Positions 1-12,744 of a stretch of 64,000 nt of DNA are shown piece after piece; position 1 is the stretch's first letter, and each line of letters starts with the position of its first letter. The stretch is from Terfezia claveryi (taxonomy: Eukaryota > Ascomycota > Pezizomycetes > Pezizales > Pezizaceae). The notes beneath the pieces were generated by a model that saw only the letters and a list, made by a program, of their open reading frames with translations, had not been told where the DNA came from and did not search any database. The translations under genes and the position numbers were made by a program. The stretch covers positions 163,194-227,193 of the forward strand of contig WHUX01000085.1 of assembly GCA_015179025.1 (NCBI GenBank). Direction: 5' to 3'.

Positions 1-3000
1 AGACTGGCAAATACTTAATCAAGAGGCCCTAGTCTCGACCCAGACGGTCCCATGAATAAGACTCTGGGTTGACATAAATATTTACAGTGTTTTTCTGAGG
101 AGGGCCCCTTGTGTTTGGGACCGCAATTTTATATGCTAGTGCTGCTTCAAAAAAAAAAAAAAAATATGCGGTGGCTATTAGATTCTGTTCAGGGTAATTC
201 ACTAGGGGAACAAAAGGTACACCAAGCCCAGGGAATTACAAAATACGAGTTTGCCCTAAAGTTACAAGGGGCTTTGGAATCACTTGATACCATTACATGG
301 CCCTGTTTTTTATTCATAATGTAAATAAATGAAACACTAGAACGCCGCTAGAACGACTTGGGTCTATTCTTGCGCGAGAGAAAGATTATTGCAAAAACCC
401 AGTTTTACCAAAGCTTGTGCTCAACAAATAAACTTCCCAGCCAAGGCAAATTCAATTAGGGTTTATCACAGGCGTTAGGCGTTGTTACATTCGGCCGACA
501 GCCGAGAAAGGGTCACATGGAGGGAAGCTATTGGTATGGTTGTGTTGTCGAGTGTTAGTTCTAACCTAACAATCAATCGTCTTGCGTAAGATGGGCAGCT
601 ATGGGTGGACCAAAAGGAGGGGGCGCATTTTGCGATCGTCTGCAGCTTGATTCGCAGGTTTCTAAAGGGTTCGTTTAGCTACAGGCAATTATTATTAATT
701 CACCTAGGTTTATATTGCAGTGCTAAAATGATTACTTTCACTAATTTGTATATGAGATGAGTGAGAAATCAGAAATAATCATACTTTGAATCAGGGATGC
801 TTTATTGGTTCAAGTATTTTTTTCAGACAATTCCAAAGACTGATCTTCTGGACTAGAACACATATATTTCCTCCCCGACCTAGTCGGAGTATGGAAAGCT
901 TCATTGTTTAAGAGCCTCTGGAAATGTTCCATGGCTGCTTTTCTTGGAACGGGAAATTAATATCCCAAGTGAGTGACAGCTCAGGGTAACTCAGTGTGCG
1001 TGGAGGGATATACGGCTAAGGACGTATTGCTGTGGCGTACCTGCATGGACAAGGGTTAATTCTGATATTCTTTGTTTCAATATGCGTGCCTACAGTTCTT
1101 AGGAGCCCGAATGTCGTGACTATTTGTCTGCTAGGTGATGCCGTATAAAGCTGTCTAATCATAATATCTCAGTTGGTGGGTGCAGTGAGGTGGAACACTG
1201 GACACATTGAGGTTAGAGGAATTCAACAGACAAAATCTGTCGCATTCCCCGAAGCCAATGTCAAGTCGTCTTTGGTTGGTGCCAAATGAGCTGCATATGG
1301 GATTTTGTACGCAGGTGATATCACCTCACTTTTATTGTCTCGTTCAATCTATGTTTTGGAAGTCCTTACAGTAAGTAGTTTAGATTATAGTAGAAAAAAA
1401 ATCGAATTGGTGTAGCCATAGTCTGATTGGCGACTTAAACTTGAGAGGGATGTTGGAGAGATTGCTGGTACAAGGCCTTGTAGAGGACTGAATGGATGAT
1501 ACAGAAAACATAGCATGGTGAGTCTTTTCTACAAATACCTCGGTTTCAGGTAATATTGTTTCTGGTTGCGTTCGCTCATAGATTAAATTTCCCCACACTC
1601 TCGTAGGGCTTAGTTGTATTATTTGCTAGTACAATGCAATTCATCTATTTTCTGTACTTATTCCATAAAGTATTTATTATGCGCTGGTAATTAACACATT
1701 TCAAGTAGCAGCGAACGAAGAAACCTAAGGTAGTACTAACAAACTGCTCCCAAACGCAACCTACAAGGTCCCAGTACATTTTTATTGTTACCCGTTCTCT
1801 TCTTCTTCCCCAGACACGGTGGTAGTATCTTGATCAAGCATTAAGAACTGCCTTCTGATTTACGAATCGAACGTAATCGGGGCTTTTAGGAATTACCAAA
1901 AAAGGAACTCTCTTACTGCGACGGGATGGCTGCGCTAGGTGGAGACGCTCCCTCTTGTCTCCACCAGTGGCAGTGAAAATTCGCTCTCAATGATTAAATT
2001 AAAGCCCATGATTGAATGTAGGAGGCATGTTACATCGTTTAGGGTTTCCAAGATCTGCATGACAACTTGGATCTCCTTCTATGAAGGATTTCGATATCGA
2101 ATGGCATGTGATAAACGTTGGCCCACTGACTGGAGGGATCGCTTGAAACTGTACTTTCCATTGAGAGGCGGAAATCAAATAGATAGAAGTGTTGACGAGT
2201 AGGATGGTGGAGGTGTACACGGTGGTGAGCCGAGGTGGGAATTTCGTTAATCTTTGACATTCTATTCACTTCTTAGTATGTGGGAATCACAGTATCAAGA
2301 TGGAGGTTGATAAAGTTGGATAGCCCTTGAAACTCGATATTGACCTTTCAAGTTGTCAAGGTGAGTTTAGGTAATCTGGTACGTTGCTTGATATAAATGT
2401 ACTCCATGGAATTAAATTGTCCCTTTCTCGGTGGTGACTGTTTGCCCCTCTGACGATAGGATGAGGTCTAAAAACTTGGTACTAACTTCTCAGCATGGGT
2501 GAATTGGGCAACTACGTGTCGAGACCAGCGTAGCTAGATGTTCCTTGGGTCCTTTCTACAAAACCCTCGCAACCCCCTATCATATTGACATGGGGCCGTA
2601 GCACATGCAAGCAGTAAATGGAAGGAGATTCAAAAAAAAAAAAAAAAAAAAGATATTTCGGCACTACAGATATTACAAATTTTTTACAAAATTATTATGG
2701 CCGCCTGCAAAACCTTCGGGGGCATCTTGCCGCGTCTCTCTGGAGATCCTTAACCGCCTACGTTTAGGATTGTTGGCATAGATGTAAAAATGCTAATTGA
2801 CATACCGTAAAGTAAGACAGTACGGACGCAGTCACTTTCGCCATTCTACTGACCGTGACTTTGTATTTGCCAACACAAGCCGCTCCCACTCCTGCTAGCC
2901 TGCTTACTGCGCGAACAGCAAGCCAATAACCCGAGCAACCGCTGTCCTACAGCTTGTTAAATCTCAAACTATGCTCTTGATGGCTTCAAAGGCTCTAAAC

Positions 3001-4375
3001 CTAATTGGCAACTATCTCATACTTCTGAAGACCAACAGACCTGCCGTCAGATACAGAAGTCGATCTCGACATCTTAAATGAAGATGAGGAGGTGGATGGA
3101 AGTGATATTGAGCACGGAGACTATATTACAGAGGATGAGCTATCTAATATGCTAGGATTACATTTGGTGAGGAGATTATATCGATTCAGCCACCAGCCTG
3201 TCTCCAAGTCTTGTTTTATATAACACTATCACATATATGTGTAATTCTTCTGTATCACACAAGTAATTCAGACTCGAAATGTCAAAGGCAACTACGAAAT
3301 TCTGTGCCAGTGGATTTTGTCCAGATGTTATGCTGTAGGATGTTGTGTTATAGAGCATTGGCGCTTAATTGTATTTTTGGCCTAGATCCCATCAGCTGAA
3401 CCCATGGCATGCAAGTTGTGCGTGTCTTAGCAGCCCATGGATTACGGTAATCTGGAATATCCATACAAAACCCCTTGATACCTGTGATTTGGTTATTTAA
3501 TGGATTCGTTTAACAGGTGCGGTTAGGTATCTAAGTCCTTAGCAGACTTCAGAAGTCCTTTCGCTGCTGATATGAATACTCGACTCCTCATGTTCAATTT
3601 TTCTTGTGTGATTGCGCTGCCTTCGGATTCGAGTTCACCCCAGGGTATACCATCTTCCATCACATTTCGTCATCTTTGAGCGCGCATATCAAGGTTATAC
3701 ATAGGTATTGGGGCTCATGCGGCCCCCCCCCGCGCCAGTGTCGGCTTATGCGGATTTGTATGAAATTTGCTCAATAAGCCCGTCTGACCGAGGGATTAAT
3801 GCCAGTACATGAACCAACTAGGTAGGTACTGGTGCCAGTAGCATTCGTCATAAATCCCCTACAAGCCAAAATGCAATGACACATCCGTTTGCCTGAGTCT
3901 TCTCTCCGAGGCTTCGCATGTCTAATTTGAATTCAATTAGCAAAAAAATAATGGTCATCCTTGAATAGGCTTGGATGACTGGTGGTACCTAGGTAGTGTA
4001 CATGAGCTCTTGAGATTCTCTTCTGTGATAAACGCAGCAAGGTTGTCTGAATTACATTGCAGGCAAGACATGCCGTGCGCGGAATACGAGGCCCAATGGG
4101 GAGTGCCGGCAAGCACTTGTGGCTTACCCAATCAAGAAAGATTCCCTCCTCCACGTGATACGAATGCATCCATTGTTCCAGGCCGATATCTATTGAAGGA
4201 AAGTAATAAAAAACCAGAGAACTCCGAATGTTTAATCCCTGAGACTTTGTCTTCATATCCCGCCCTATCCCGAACAATTTCCAAGTATTCATGGGTTTGT
4301 CGTCGCAACATCGGATAGAAACGTTCAGTTTATCGAGATCGAGTTCCAGCAATAGGGTGTACATTTTCTCATAAG
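1..4375. other. Gene-poor stretch
   Basis: No gene can be supported here. It holds poly-A tracts near 150-166 and 2633-2651, and only short unconvincing open frames. Around 3041-3180 (+) a short acidic open stretch reads DLPSDTEVDLDILNEDEEVD and then GDYITEDELSNMLGLHL. It looks protein-like and may be a relic of a larger gene, but nothing around it continues the frame. A 158-codon open frame on the minus strand (3933-4409) overlaps the start of the next gene and matches nothing I recognise. Confidence 0.5.
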
Positions 4376-5104
4376 ATGCATACGGCCAGTGTTCTTCCAA
4401 GTACACCACATTACCGAGTTTACTGCCACCTCTCTCTCACCACTCCTTCCCCACCATACTATCTCCTCGACTTCCGACCTGGAACTGCAGGCTCTGAAGT
4501 CACCGATACCAACTCAATATCATGCAGTATCGCTTGGGGTCGAGTTTACGCCCTTCCTCTCTCAACATACAACCCCGCCATCTGGAACTCTACCATAACC
4601 GATGGCCTTTCAGAGCTCGATATTCTTGTTCTTATGCGGACCTTGGAAGTGATAAATGAGGAATCACCCGGTGGTGTACGATGGGTGATGAAAGGAAAGA
4701 GAGATGAAGGAGGGGTGTTCAAGATAATGTTGGAGAAAGTGGAACTGAGGGTATCAGGTACTCCTGGGTCGAGTATTCGAGGAATTACACCTGTGGAGGA
4801 ATTGGTGCAGAAGGACGGGTTAGTGATGTATTTATTGGTTGTGCCGGAGAGGGAGGAGTATATTCTGCGGAGAAAGGAACGAGAAGGTGAAGACATCGCA
4901 ATCGAGCTAGTGGCGATGACAGGTGAACCGATCTCACACCCGAGTAGCCCTTGGAAACAGCAGGGTACATCATTTGAGAAGGGGCGATTGGCTCTGCTGG
5001 ATGGCAAACTGGGGACACTGCTCGCCACCGGGGGGATTATTGCAGCGTTTATATATATGGGGGCAGGGTTTATACAGGTACCCGTTATTAATACTGGTGG
5101 CTGA
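4376..5104 (+). CDS. Hypothetical protein with C-terminal membrane anchor (family member 1)
   Basis: This is an uninterrupted 242-codon frame from ATG. I do not recognise the family. It has a clear paralogue at 6655-7323 on the minus strand: both share a YxLxFR element near the start, a core of W-G-x-V-Y-(A/G)-L-P-L, then L-S-E-(L/V) followed by ILMxTxEV(I/L)N, a W-V/L-x-G-M/K stretch, LEK, and G-T-P. The last 30 residues, after GKLGTLLATGG, contain one hydrophobic segment (IIAAFIYMGAGFIQV), so the protein could be tail-anchored. The paralogue lacks this anchor. A degraded third copy lies between them at about 5770-5967. The start is the first ATG of the open frame; an upstream exon cannot be excluded. 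The function is unknown. Confidence 0.6.
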   Translation: MHTASVLPSTPHYRVYCHLSLTTPSPPYYLLDFRPGTAGSEVTDTNSISCSIAWGRVYALPLSTYNPAIWNSTITDGLSELDILVLMRTLEVINEESPGGVRWVMKGKRDEGGVFKIMLEKVELRVSGTPGSSIRGITPVEELVQKDGLVMYLLVVPEREEYILRRKEREGEDIAIELVAMTGEPISHPSSPWKQQGTSFEKGRLALLDGKLGTLLATGGIIAAFIYMGAGFIQVPVINTGG

Positions 5105-6654
5105 TATATGTATATAGGCTGCGAATGATTCGATGCCTGCATGTACATGTGACATTATTCTGGTATTTAATTGTAATTTCCTAGAGGATACTGTAAAATA
5201 ACAGTGCTGATTTTGTTCGACATAATATCTGTACTTTGCAAGCACCTTGTGCAAATGGAGGTGTAAGAACTTTCATTTGCCTAGTCGTCGTCAGAACACA
5301 GTATGCGAGGCAGGCGAGGCTCCCACCACAGTACAATACGCACAGAATAGGCACACTTATCAATTTTGTTTACCCTCAGATTGCACTGTAGCAAGTATTG
5401 ATATTGGTATTAATCTTCATGTCTAGTCGTTGTCGTCAAGTGCCTCGGTCGTTGCCTGGTCTGATTGTAGTTTCTAGAGATCAATAAATTAGTCTGTTTG
5501 TCCATAGAGGCTTTCCCCATATATCTAGACTAGGTATTCAAACCAGACAAAAGTATCCACATATCCCCATCGTTCTAGAAACTCATGTTCATGCTTAGAT
5601 GCAATGCTTCTTACCGAGCAAAGGCTTTTTTTAGCTATTCCATGCTAAGCCATGGGAAAGAGCTGCATTGTCAAAGTACACTAGTTGCACTACCCCTCCA
5701 CAGGTAGTGCAACCAGACTAGTCACCCATAGTTCCTCCTTGATTTTTTGGAGCAACCACTATACTTCCTGAAACCCGTCTCATTCTGGAGCATGTTTACG
5801 GCCTACCTCTATCAAGCAGCTCTCGGGGAGACCAATATCCGACCAATGTCAATCAGGATATACAGCCTGGTTCGACTATTCACGTCACAGCTCGCTTCTC
5901 AGAGCTTGAGCTAAGTCATTATGCAGGGACCTGTGGGTTTGACATGGGCCATACATTCACTAATTGAGCTCAATAAGAAAGCGAGTTCAGAGTAATTCTA
6001 GGATCCATATACAAAACGCCGGCGCCCGATGAGGACGAGAAGATGACGCCAGCTAAACAAGAACTTATTGCATGATTGTGAAAAGTTTTCTAGGTCGCAT
6101 GAAGGCAGATGCGAGGTTCAGGCGGGTGGGAGATTTGTGGCTCCTCTGCATAGGTTCTGATAAGGTATCAAAGTTGACATTAGCTATGAACTACTATGTA
6201 GTAACCATGAAAATGTTTTCTTGCTGAATTTGCTGACAAGTAGCCAAAGCCATATATGACCTCCTTTTGATTTTCCACCCCCATGTACAATTTCCGGCTC
6301 GAAACTAGATACTTAAGATACTTAGGAATCTCCTGATAAACATGAACTCCCCTTATTCCTAAAAGAAATTGAGGAAACATTAAGTAAGAGGAAGATCGAG
6401 TCTCAAAATCACATCTAGTCCATTCCGTTCATGATTCTGCCGAGAAACGCCGTGTGCCCAAGTGCAAGAAGCATCTTGTATCTCCTGGACCAGTGCTTCT
6501 TTGATAAAGCAACCTCCGACTGCTAGAGCTCTGCCGCATTTACCTCCTTCCTTCGCTGCAGTCCCTGCAGTCCCTGCCTCCTCTGCTGCTTTACCCTCGG
6601 TCTTTGCCCCATCGTTAGGAGCTCCGGTGTTCCTTTGCTATATTGGCATCGGCG
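5105..6654. other. Intergenic region between paralogues
   Basis: Apart from the gene relic at about 5770-5967 I see no gene. The motif GCAACCAGACTAGTC near 5708 belongs to the dispersed CCAACCAGACTA repeat described elsewhere. Confidence 0.4.
5770..5967 (+). pseudogene. Relic of the 4376/6655 gene family
   Basis: One frame reads EHVYGLPLSSSS and, 25 residues later, TARFSELELS before a TGA at 5965. This matches the conserved WGxVYxLPLxS and LSELxI/V blocks of the two intact relatives that flank it. The parts before and after are missing, there is no start codon in a sensible place, and the frame ends early. I read it as a truncated third copy of the family. Similarity was judged by eye over about 40 residues. 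Confidence 0.45.
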
Positions 6655-7323
6655 TTAAGCTTCGCCTCTGGCCCTGCCAGTGCCACGGGCTGCACCTCCA
6701 CTCGCCACCTTATCAGAAGGTAACTTCTCTTCCAAAATACCCAACTTTGCATCACACCTCTCAGGACCTTGTGTCAACAATAAGACCTGTCTAACCACTC
6801 CATCCGGAATTGGTGTTCCCCCAACCCCCGACCACGCAGATACATGTTTCTCGAGTACAAACGCCACAGAGTGATTTCCGAATCTCATTCCCAATACAGC
6901 CCACTCCGAATCCGTATTTTGGTTCAATACCTCAATAGTCTGCATCAAAATCCTTATAACAACCTCAGAGAGTCTCGTGCTATCAAAATATTCCAAACAT
7001 CCAGGCTCCTTCGTAGACATCGTAGTTGGAATAGACCAAAGTGGAAGGCCATACACATCTCCCCAGACGGAAAGGAGTCTGTTATTATTCTGCTCAATAG
7101 GGTCGTGGTCGTTTGAACGAAATTCCAGAGAATAGTATCGAGTAGCTGGTTTTAGGTGGAAGTGGAGGTATATTTTGAGGGTACGCTCCTCATCATTTGG
7201 AAATGCGGGGCCGCCTACATCCGATTCTTCCTCTCCTTCGTCATATTCATATTCATACACCGTCATATTACTTTCTTCTTCGCAATACTCAGGGTCATAA
7301 TCCGCCTCATCATGGGCCGACAT
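6655..7323 (-). CDS. Hypothetical protein, paralogue of the 4376 gene (family member 2)
   Basis: This is an uninterrupted 222-codon frame. The N-terminal 45 residues are strongly acidic (YEYEYDEGEEESD), followed by the domain shared with the 4376 gene: YYSLEFR, SVWGDVYGLPLWS, RLSEVVIRILMQTIEVLNQ, EWAVLGMRF, VLEKHVSAWSGVGGTPIPDG. The C terminus is short and Ala/Gly/Arg-rich and lacks the hydrophobic anchor of its relative, so either the true C-terminal exon is missed or this copy is soluble. The two intact members are convergent and about 1.6 kb apart, consistent with an inverted local duplication. The function is unknown. Confidence 0.55.
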   Translation of the reverse strand: MSAHDEADYDPEYCEEESNMTVYEYEYDEGEEESDVGGPAFPNDEERTLKIYLHFHLKPATRYYSLEFRSNDHDPIEQNNNRLLSVWGDVYGLPLWSIPTTMSTKEPGCLEYFDSTRLSEVVIRILMQTIEVLNQNTDSEWAVLGMRFGNHSVAFVLEKHVSAWSGVGGTPIPDGVVRQVLLLTQGPERCDAKLGILEEKLPSDKVASGGAARGTGRARGEA

Positions 7324-9117
7324 CTTGAGGATCTGGGTGGGTTAGCGTTGCCAGCGTTAGTAAAGCTTCAAGGAGGCAGGGAATTGGAAACATGAGCTAG
7401 GATGGACGCAAAGGTCACAAACTTGTTTAAATTTGTGTATTTTGAAGTAGAGGTCTCACGAGAAGTTGAGGGGTATCGAGAGCCTGCAAGGGTGGAATTT
7501 AATGCCGATCCATAGACGTGACCTCAGAGATACATCATCTATTTAGAAGTTTCAAATAGAGTTAACTTTACTTTCCATATCTCACTTATGGTGGCGATTT
7601 AGTCTCGATCGAGACTAGTGTTTATTTTTTACTCCAACCAGACTAATTTATACTCGAGCTACTTATATCTTGTAGCCTTCTTCTATAGAATTGAACACCT
7701 AATATAATTAAGCTTCTTTCATGTGAATGGTTGAATCATGACAACATGATGGGATTGGCCAATCATGATTTAGCCACGCACCCAGCAAGTCATGCTCATG
7801 CTCGTAAGGCATGACGGTTTGGATCAAGGCCCGGGAATTGAAGATTCTGAAAAATGATTTTTGGATAGGATGGGTGAGCTGACTTTGACTAAGTACTGAT
7901 GGAAATCACATCAGAATATCACATAACTTGCCAACTAATTAATTACCCATCAATTTTCTTCCTACCATGAGATATACATCCTGCACTCTCAATATCACAA
8001 TGTCATCTGGTGACCTGGGTACATTTTAATACGATTAGGCTGGAGAACAGGAAATAACTTTACGGCAACCAGATTAAGATAACTCATGCATGGAACTTAA
8101 GAGCAATTGATCCCGGGCCTAGTAAGTATAAGATACTGTACTTATATCTTAGTGGGAATGCTGAACTATTGTAAGCTGATTACTTATCACTAAGCTTACC
8201 TAATTCAGAAGTGACTACCCATTTAGGAAATTCCATTCCAAGCTCTTCTGACTAGGCAAAATCTTTCTTATATATCAAATATATCCATAGGCTGTATAGT
8301 ATCTCAGACGTTCCTAGATCAAGAGTCTGTATGAGGCTATGCTCATCGTGCTGTTTGGTTGTTATTCGGGAAGGATTTGAAGGAGGTTGGAACAAATTAC
8401 AAGACCGGCAACAATTTCGTATGTAGTGTTACCGAGTAAGTAGAAAGTGACATCTCTCTATCCCTGGTATGGCACACAACAAGAGGAGGTACTAGACGTC
8501 ACTTCACAGAACGGGCTAAAAAGTATGAGGTAAAAAGCAAAGTATATGTGGTTTAGAGCAGAACAAATGTGCTTTCCATGGAGCGAGTCCTGAAATATTT
8601 CATTAGGTACTAGTAATCAAAGCTAAGAAGTAGGTCCTATGGGTTTTTCAACAAGCCTGAGGGTTGGATATCTCAACCCGGAACTCATTGGGATACTCTC
8701 TGAAAGCTTGGGTACTCTTATCTCCGCTATCCAAGATTGACGCACATACTAAGAGTTTCTAAACAGTTTTAGGTCTCTTCAGATTCACTTTCTCTACCAT
8801 GCAAACTCAGCTTTGAATACTGTACTTCTAATATAGATACTACTGTATGTAGGTACAGCTCTTGCCACAAGGCTAGAAGTTACTACTGCAGCATACCTAT
8901 ACACACATATGTGCCCCATGCATATCTCGGATGCATACATATGTATCTCCCAAGCTTGGGGGTGTGTGTAGTCACTTGTGCAACGCTACGCTGTACAATC
9001 ATGTGCGGGGTCACATTTATTATAGAAGATAGGACTCTCACATCCCAATCAATATTCTTGATATCTCTAACATAACGGGACGCGACGAGACTAAACAGGA
9101 GCAAGTATTCGACAACA
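7324..9117. other. Intergenic region
   Basis: I see no gene. One copy of the dispersed CCAACCAGACTA motif lies at 7634-7645. The rest is moderately AT-rich unique sequence. Confidence 0.4.
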
Positions 9118-10688
9118 ATGGATTCCTCCACTCGGCAGTGGACGCCAAACCTCAGTAGCGATACCGATGATGGTGTTTCGACTCCTACGACTTCCCGCCC
9201 AGTGTCGCCTCTGCCTTGGAGTGCATCTGATGACAATTACTTATCTGGTTCATCAGACGAGGACAGTGATGATGAAGGTACTCTGCTTTGTAGAAATGAA
9301 CCTCCGGGTGAAAGTGAAGAAATACGTCCGACCCCGACACCTTCTTCGACCAGAACTTCCGAAACCACAGTTGACAGCGTCTATGCGGGTGGAGACGTTA
9401 TTCTCGAGGTTGCGTTTATTCAATCCTGCAAGGAATCTAGACAACTTCTTGACGATAGCCGATCAATATCATGGGCCGACATACAACGTTTCGCAGTTAC
9501 GCCTGGCTACCGTGCCAGAGTATCATCCGTTGTGCTATCTGTTGCTAGTGATATCCTACGCGAAACCTTCCAGATACTCTCTGCACATATCCCTGGGAAG
9601 TGGTTCCGGCCCTTGAACCATACGCAGCGAACTCGCGGCACGTACTGGTACCGTGTCGATTCCAATGCTGTTGTCCAGGAGATTAATCTTGTCTGTGTCT
9701 CTGACTTCCATCAATTCCTTTGGCCTGAGTGGAAGTCACTTTTGCCGGAATCTTTCAAATCCTTGATGTGTATACTTCACCACAAGAGCCCTGCGCTTTT
9801 GGATAGTCTACTGGCAGTAGACCTAGAAGAAGGCACGGAGCGTGGATTGGTATACCTTTCAATTCTCTCCGAGCTCGCATGGGTTTTCGGATGTGAAGGC
9901 GCAGTCGCATCAACTATCCAACTCGCTCGAATCAGTTTAAAAGCCCGGGTATCAGAATACCATGATGACGCCGGGAATATTAATAGGCCTCTGTCTCCAG
10001 AGTTACCAGAACTAAGAAAAAATAAATATGGCTTCTCTCCTGGGGATTTACAATACCTTCCTGGTTTCAGCCTTTCCCCCCATATAAAATTTGCTTTTGT
10101 TTGGAACGACAGAATTGCATTTCAGAAGGCAACTCAGTTATACATCTTGGGCACTGGTGGTGTACCGCGAGTCTACGAGTATGATAATATGGGGATTCTA
10201 CCACTTATGCTAAGTACGTGAGTATGCTGTTTCAGCTATGGACAAATGTGAGGGATGGTTTCAGGGTATTTTCATAATGCTAACGGCCAGTTTCTCTAGA
10301 TACTCTACAGGAACGGCGAGACTCAATAATTGACATGTGTTTCGACGTTCTCAACCAGATTTACATTACATTGAGCAAGTGGAAATCTTTTAGTTCTCCA
10401 GAACAAGAACGCTCTTGCTGCTTGTATCTAGGCAAGTTCATACGGGCGCTGGGCAATTGTATATGGGGGAGCTTCTTCGAAGAGCCTCTCACCTTCCCTC
10501 TCAGCCGCACCTTCCCCCAACACCGATACTGGAGCTCCCCGTCCACGCTTGAACGTTCCCTTAGGGAGTTTGCCCGGGAATTTGAACAAATGGAAAGCTC
10601 TATTGTATATCCTGAGCAGTGGGTGCGGATCCAGTTGGATAGTATATTTGAAAGAGAGGGATTGGATTTGGTCAAGTTCCGTTGTTAG
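9118..10688 (+). CDS. BTB/POZ-like domain protein
   Basis: Two exons, 9118-10213 and 10300-10688, give a 494-residue protein. The 86-nt intron starts with GTACGT, ends CTCTAG, and joins AGT|AAT-type phase 1 ends so that the frame reads LPLMLNTLQERRDSIIDM. After an acidic Ser/Thr/Pro-rich N terminus (about 1-75), residues ~88-150 read YAGGDVILEV ... RARVSSVVLSVASDILRETF, which follows the usual fungal BTB pattern (GDVxLxV, then VxSxxLxxASxxFxxxF). The later MCILHHKSPALLDSL and LSELAWVFGC segments fit the second half of such BTB proteins. Members are usually protein-interaction adaptors; no partner can be named. A deleted relic of this gene lies 1 kb downstream. The BTB call is by pattern only. 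Confidence 0.7.
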
Positions 10689-12744
10689 TGATAACTGTAT
10701 CTTTAGTAAGAAATGGACGCTAGGCTGGCGCTGGATCTGACTGTACTGTAGATCTGACTCTTGATCTGACTTGATCTGATGCATAAATGACGGGTAGCCG
10801 GACTACATGGGATCAGAGTATAATTCAATCACATGAAGTCAGAGTAGAATTCAACCACATAAGGAGTTGCTCGTGGTCAACCATATAGCTTCACTTGTAG
10901 TCGACGTCAGGAGAGCGTTGAATCACCTTCCATTAGGTTGAATAACGTGATTCCTTTGATATATCCGGTAGAGCAACAGCTTTTCAGACTAGAGGCTCCG
11001 GTTCACATAACCTTCTCCAGGTATTCACCGCGAGATTGTTGTCTAGAACTAGGTTAGCATTATCCAGAGAACTCACCTCACCTAAACATTTGCCCCTTCA
11101 AGGAATGTCCAGAGCTGGCTGCCGCAAGTTTTTTTTTTTTTTGAGGGGGGAATCGGTACATGTCGTTGCCATACAAATTTGTATGAGGGAGCTACATGAC
11201 AAGCCACTTCTTCAACCCACACTCTTTACTACCTGTTACTATAATATATAGTGAAGGGGGCCCGCGGGGAGGGGGGGGGGTTTGGTCTGTTTATTTTTTT
11301 TTCTTTTGATATTAAAGGAATAGGTATGCTTGGGTGAATTCCACATGTAGGTAGGGATTCCTGCTTGCTTCCCTTGATGTTTCATGATTCTTTTCATAAA
11401 GTGGAAATTTTTGGTGTAAAACTGACGATGGCCAGAGAACTCATGGCTTAAAAGTATACCTAGGCGTCCAAACACGAGGTCCCTGAGTTGACCTGTGCTT
11501 GATAAATGGGTTCCATATATATAAGTATGTACCAATTCATACTGGGAGTGAAAGTATATATGTCTTGGCCTGGGTAGACGATCTGCCAAGCATAATAGTC
11601 ACATGCCAAGACTCTAGTCGCTCGCATAGCTTCGCATTTGCTGAGATGCTGACGGAACGAGACTAAGGTGCTTTGTCAGCTCTAATCTCTCAACACTACT
11701 GATGATAGGTGTTTCGACAGTTGACAATGTATATACGGGTGGAGACGTTATTCTCGGGGTAGCGCTTACCGGTATTCAATCCCACAAGGAAACTAGATAA
11801 CTTCTTAAGGATGGCGGATCAATATCATTGGTTAGTCTCTGGAAATGAGAAAGGCTGTTCTCGCACGTTTGTGTTGTGTTGCGTTGTGCTGTGTTGGGGC
11901 ATTACAAGGATACTTATTCTTTGAACGTAGAACCTAAGCACCAACTAAGGAGATACAATTTTATCTTGTCCCAAATCCTCCAAGGTTAATTTCTCCTACC
12001 GAGTATCCATGGGTTCTGTCCTACCCCAAATAACCAAGATTCAGCCTCGGTGGGGTGCCAGTTAACCTAAGTATCTAACTGCACACCCCCCCCCCCCCCA
12101 AACACACAAACGCACTGTGGCAATGGCTAGATGATATGAAACACATACAAAGACAAAGAAAGTGGTCTCCGTAACCCGTTCTCATATCCCTACCTATGAA
12201 CCCACTGTGAACGAATCGTTAGTACTGTTCTATATCATCTGATATGCTTCTCATAATTTATAAACCCAAACTAAAGAAACTAAAATTGGCATTTTCTACG
12301 ATTTGACAGTATGGAGGGAGGGTAATATTGTTTAATACAGCAGGCGGACTAGAGTATACGGGGGGGAGGGGATTTAAAAAGGGGTAATATTTACTTAGAA
12401 GTAATACCCAGCCACGGCTTGCTGGTGAGTTATCTTGCTGGTGAGATTGACTGGGGCGGGAGAAGAAGACGCGTGGTTGCAGCTGTAGTCAAAAAAAAAT
12501 AATCATCTTGTAATAACAAACCATGTGAGGGAAGCTCGGAAATTTCCAAACATGAGATGAAAGGTAGCAGTATCCATTATAACATTATCGGTGAGCAATT
12601 GGTAGCTCTCTCTCCAGATGTATATGATACAACTGATGCTCTGATCGATCTTCGCATCCACTCGCTTCCCAAAGTTAAACTATGCCCCACTAATTCGAAA
12701 GAAACAGACAGATAAAAACGGCTCAGAGAAAGAAAAGAAAACTA
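10689..12744. other. Intergenic region with BTB relic and homopolymers
   Basis: Apart from the BTB-gene relic (about 11650-11835) I see no gene. Poly-T lies at 11130-11142, poly-G near 11270-11281 and poly-C at 12087-12100. Confidence 0.4.
11650..11835 (+). pseudogene. Relic copy of the 9118 BTB-like gene
   Basis: Positions 11712-11830 follow 9366-9471 of the BTB-like gene almost base for base: GTTGACA, then CGGGTGGAGACGTTATTCTC, ATTCAATCC, CAAGGAA, TAGA, AACTTCTT and GATCAATATCAT. A short 5' block (TGATGATAGGTGTTTCGAC) matches 9165-9181, so about 180 bp between the two blocks has been lost in this copy. The frame is broken, including a TAG inside the copied part, and the rest of the gene is absent. 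It is a dead partial duplicate 1 kb downstream of its parent, in the same orientation. Confidence 0.7.

Noticed and set aside
3933..4409. 158-codon minus-strand frame overlapping the start of the 4376 gene
   Set aside because: No recognisable motif, overlaps a better supported gene on the other strand, and no splice or promoter support.
4546..5148. 200-codon minus-strand frame inside the 4376-5104 gene
   Set aside because: Mirror frame of a gene with a paralogue; Ser/Pro-rich composition typical of an antisense shadow.
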